DNA of 10,548 nt from Larix sibirica. Its lineage: Eukaryota; Streptophyta; Pinopsida; Pinales; Pinaceae. The DNA is taken from NCBI GenBank assembly GCA_004151065.3, contig NWUY0300001318.1, forward strand, positions 42,645-53,192, written 5' to 3'. The position numbers were made by a program, and so were the translations under genes. The stretch's first letter is position 1. Every line of letters begins with the position of its first letter. Under the pieces are notes generated by a model. The model was given only the letters and a program-made list of their open reading frames with translations, made no database searches and was not told the DNA's origin. This document shows, in pieces, positions 8,421 through 10,548 of this stretch.

Positions 8421-8814
8421 AGAAAAGTAACATTTATACAAATATAACATTATTACAAAATCATAAGCATAGACACAAAATAGCTCATGTGCTAGAGTCT
8501 AATACCTACTAAAGATGTGGTCAAGGACATAACATACCCTCCCCTTTAAAAGAGATTTTCCCTCAACAATGAAAAATCAAGCAATAAAGGCCAATGCTGA
8601 AAAAAGTCTAGAAAATTAAAAAATATGCATTGATGCACAAATCAATGTCCAAAGGTGGTAGTATAATAACTCAAAAAAAGCATAAACATGCCTCTTGATC
8701 TTGTTGCAGCATCAAATTGCCCAAATGCAGATACTAAATAGGCCTCCAGAATAATTTTTGAAGAGAGCATGCAAGGAAAAGAAGGATGTGCTATATGACT
8801 CAAGTCAATTGAAG
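8421..8814. other. No gene recognised
   Basis: AT-rich sequence between the RNase H remnant and the tRNA-like fragment. A 67-codon minus frame (8642-8845) overlaps the tRNA-like promoter boxes and has no domain character. Part of this stretch may be the body of the SINE-type element. Confidence 0.5.
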
Positions 8815-8885
8815 AACAGCGAGCAAGATTTGAACCCCAAACCACTTATTCTGAACATTACTACTTCAACCAAGTGAACAAAAAC
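8815..8885 (-). mobile_element. tRNA-like SINE-type head (A and B boxes)
   Basis: The minus strand holds a tRNA-like internal promoter. An A-box region, TTCACTTGGTTGAAG (8864-8878), has a 3-bp D-stem (TTC/GAA) and the GG of a D-loop. About 30 bases further on is a B box, GGTTCAAATC (8827-8836), close to the GGTTCRANNCC consensus. The anticodon and T stems pair poorly, so it is not a working tRNA gene. Plant SINEs begin with such a tRNA-derived head. I could not find the 3' tail or the target duplications. It lies just beyond the end of the chromovirus remnant, which it may have inserted next to. Confidence 0.4.
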
Positions 8886-8921
8886 ATTATTATATCTAAA
8901 GCATAAAAGTAGAATGGAGGA

Positions 8922-8932
8922 CCCCTTTTTTT
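8922..8932 (-). other. Possible polypurine tract of the chromovirus
   Basis: AAAAAAAGGGG on the minus strand lies about 30 bases after the last chromodomain stop, where a Ty3/gypsy plus-strand primer would be expected. No TG-initiated LTR follows directly, so the assignment is weak. The 3' LTR appears lost, displaced or too decayed to see. Confidence 0.25.
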
Positions 8933-8962
8933 AAACAATGCAAACCCAAGAAAAGAGGTGCA

Positions 8963-9143
8963 TTACAACATGTGAAAATTTGGGTGTTCCACCAAAAATG
9001 CTTCAGACTTCCATGTAGCTTCTTCTTCAGGGAGGCCCTTCCATTTGATCATTTACTCTATAATTTTACTATTATGGAGTTTCTCACCTTTACCTCAAGA
9101 ATGCCTTCATGCTCCAATATGAGCTCACCTTCCTCATTCGTGA
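8963..9143 (-). pseudogene. Chromodomain segment of the chromovirus
   Basis: The end of the integrase remnant. A segment with EEGELILEHEGILEVKV reads in one frame. After a shift near 9060, a 29-codon piece from 9052 to 8966 contains IKWKGLPEEEATWKSEAFL and stops at 8963-8965. The WKGLP...TWE-like pattern is typical of plant chromovirus chromodomains, which steer insertion through histone marks. The frame break and a stop just before the second piece rule out a working domain. Confidence 0.8.
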
Positions 9144-10284
9144 GGGGAATCTTTGTTTAGGTGACCACCTTGATGCCTAACTTCTTTAAGCAAAAGACAT
9201 GGAAGACTTTATGGAATATTTTCGTGTTGCAAATTTCAAATGCATAGGTTTGTGCAACCTTCCGAACTTTTGTTAGCACTCTATATAGGCATGAAACAAG
9301 GGTTGGAGCTTGTTCTTACCTTGTTGTCAAAGGGTTGTTTGTTTGTATGGTTGTAGTTGAACAAAGACCATATTGTCGATTATGAATTATCTTTTGGAGC
9401 ATTGTTGAGCAACATGTTGCTTCATGCGGTTTGCTACCATGGAAATTTGTGCTTGAGGATGCGAAGGATGTTTTGCATTTCCTATTGTGTTAGTTGCAAC
9501 AAGGACTTTGGCATTTTGAATGATCTGGTGATTGGGTGATGGGAGTTCATAGCCATATAATGCCTAAAAGGGAGTCATCTTGTTGGAAGAGAGATAGGTA
9601 GTATTATACCATTTTTCTGCAAGATGCAACCACCTAATCCATTTTCCCTACTTATCCCATCTATACATCCAAAGATATCCTTACAAGCACTTGTTAATGA
9701 CCTATGTTTTCCCATCTATTTGAGGATTATAAGAAGTACTCATTAAAAGTGACAATAATTTGAAATGCTTTTGCTAGCAAAGACTGACAAACCACGGATC
9801 TCTATCACTCATGATGCAATGGGGGAGCCCATGGGGCTTATAGACATGCTTAAAGAATAAATCACCAACCCCAAAAATTGTAAACTTGGTAGTCAAGTAA
9901 ATAAAATGAGCATACTTGGTTAAACGATCAATTACCACAAAGATAGCATCTATACCATCAAAGAGTGACAAACCAAAAACCAAAGAAAACTCCATAGATA
10001 CCTTTTCCAACTTCTAGTTGGGAAAGGCATTTGGTTGGAGAAGACTAGGATAAGGAATTATTTGCACCTTATTTTGATGGCAAATGTCACATATTGCCAC
10101 AACTTGCTCAATGTTAGACTTCACTTTTGGCCAATAGAAGTTATAGAGGAGACAATCTCGTAAGTTTTGTGGAAACCCACATGACCAGCAAAGGGGAAGC
10201 ATGCCCACGTTGAAAAACTTGTTTCATAAGAGGAGATACATGTTGCAAATAGATGTGAGTTTTAAATGCAATGACACATTCCTA
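8963..10284 (-). pseudogene. Ty3/gypsy chromovirus integrase with chromodomain, decayed
   Basis: This is the C-terminal half of a retrotransposon Pol on the minus strand. In order it shows a pre-integrase linker (about 10192-10281) and the HHCC zinc-binding region. That region has GHVGFHKTYE at 10157-10186, FYWPKV, and CDICHQNK at 10068-10091. Next is the core with AIFVVIDRLTKYAHF, HGLPHCIMSDRDP, NPQIDGKT and LAEKWYNTTYLSSNKMTPF, then a C-terminal part with NMVFVQLQPYKQ and FHKVFHVFCLKKLG. A chromodomain follows, with LILEHEGILEV and, in another frame, IKWKGLPEEEATW. The integrase would insert element DNA, and the chromodomain marks the chromovirus branch. Its remains are inactive. Eight in-frame stops lie in the main frame (at 10014, 9774, 9702, 9681, 9648, 9564, 9387 and 9327), with frameshifts near 10190, 10158, 9287 and 9060. 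Of the catalytic triad, the first Asp reads Glu (SMEF), the second is kept (SDRD), and the Glu codon is a TAG. Reverse transcriptase and LTRs are not in the window. Confidence 0.9.
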
Positions 10285-10322
10285 ATAGTCCAAGGTTGGC
10301 TCTTCTTGCCAGCAAAAATGTC
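10285..10322. other. Junction between integrase linker and the edge frame
   Basis: A short stretch where the integrase-linker frame meets a TAG (10282-10284) and the edge frame stops (10323-10325). Pol-like sequence fades here, so this is probably a deletion or insertion boundary within the old element. Confidence 0.35.
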
Positions 10323-10547
10323 TCAATGAAGTTGACCTATAGGAGGATCTGTTATCACATCCATGTTAGCTGGAGCTACCATACTGCAGACTGTGTGGCC
10401 TGGGACCATTATACAGATTTTTGATTTTTTTTTATCAGAGCACAGATGACTTGAGATTTCAGAGGGGGGCATTATGTATTTTGATTGTCCAGATGTCACT
10501 ACCAAGCGGTACTGCAGAGCCCCTCTTCCTTTCCCACCTTTGCATGA
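10323..10547 (-). CDS. Unidentified frame open to the window edge
   Basis: The minus strand is open for 74 codons from the right edge to a TGA at 10323-10325. It reads a Gly/Lys-rich start (CKGGKGRGALQYR), then LVVTSGQSKYIMPPSEISS, a Lys cluster (SDKKKSK), and MVPGHTVCSMVAPANMDV ending in TDPPIGQLH. Its base composition appears less AT-rich than most of the window. It does not look like the reverse transcriptase or RNase H expected upstream of an integrase. I do not recognise the family. It may be an inserted fragment, a host exon piece or chance. The left part of the frame is unknown because the window ends. Confidence 0.2.
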   Translation of the reverse strand, partial: SCKGGKGRGALQYRLVVTSGQSKYIMPPSEISSHLCSDKKKSKICIMVPGHTVCSMVAPANMDVITDPPIGQLH

Positions 10548-10548
10548 C

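Noticed and set aside
8815-8885. Functional tRNA gene
   Set aside because: Anticodon and T stems do not pair and no acceptor stem closes the structure.
9357-9539. 60-codon + frame
   Set aside because: It is the antisense shadow of the integrase remnant, which has clear motif support on the minus strand.
1-10548. CRISPR array, operon or other prokaryotic-type system
   Set aside because: No regularly spaced short repeats and no dense coding. All recognised protein sequence is decayed plant-type retroelement.

Overview
The window looks like repeat-rich, AT-rich intergenic DNA from a land plant nuclear genome. The signs are decayed Ty3/gypsy chromovirus sequence, a decayed retroelement RNase H, a tRNA-like SINE-type fragment and no intact gene. 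A large plant genome such as a gymnosperm's would fit, but no host gene is recognised that would fix the species. Single N characters at 2941 and 6285 mark unresolved assembly joins.

Layout. Bases 1-6284 are dominated by a roughly 2.94 kb direct duplication (1-2940 and 3344-6284). I found only two differences between the copies: a G8/G9 run and one A/C substitution. The copies are separated by 402 bp (2942-3343) that starts with a TA microsatellite and carries an LTR-like terminus, TGTTAGCACCC, at 3278. Each copy ends at the same base, directly before an N. The duplicated unit has an AT-rich part (about 1-1250) and a part that is G-rich on the + strand (about 1950-2350). It also has a minus-strand TATA-like box with heat-shock-element-like palindromes upstream of it, and two inverted repeats. 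The unit may be a long LTR or LARD-like sequence, a recent segmental duplication, or an assembly artefact. The sequence alone does not decide between these.

From 6286 the sequence is unique. A diverged second copy of a roughly 70-bp unit spans the N, followed by about 1 kb with no recognised gene (6357-7321). An exon-like + strand frame of 67 codons lies at 7322-7525. A minus-strand RNase H pseudogene fragment with four stops lies at 8010-8420, and a tRNA-like SINE-type fragment at about 8815-8885. From 8963 to about 10284 there is a minus-strand chromovirus integrase-chromodomain pseudogene, with at least eight in-frame stops and four frameshifts. An unidentified minus-strand frame of 74 codons runs off the right edge (10323-10547).

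Nothing here works together as a pathway. The window reads as layered remains of retroelements. I saw no sign of a new functional system. The most useful points are the suspicious near-perfect duplication at the N joins, the 72-bp in-frame repeat with CxxC pairs, and the two unidentified open frames.
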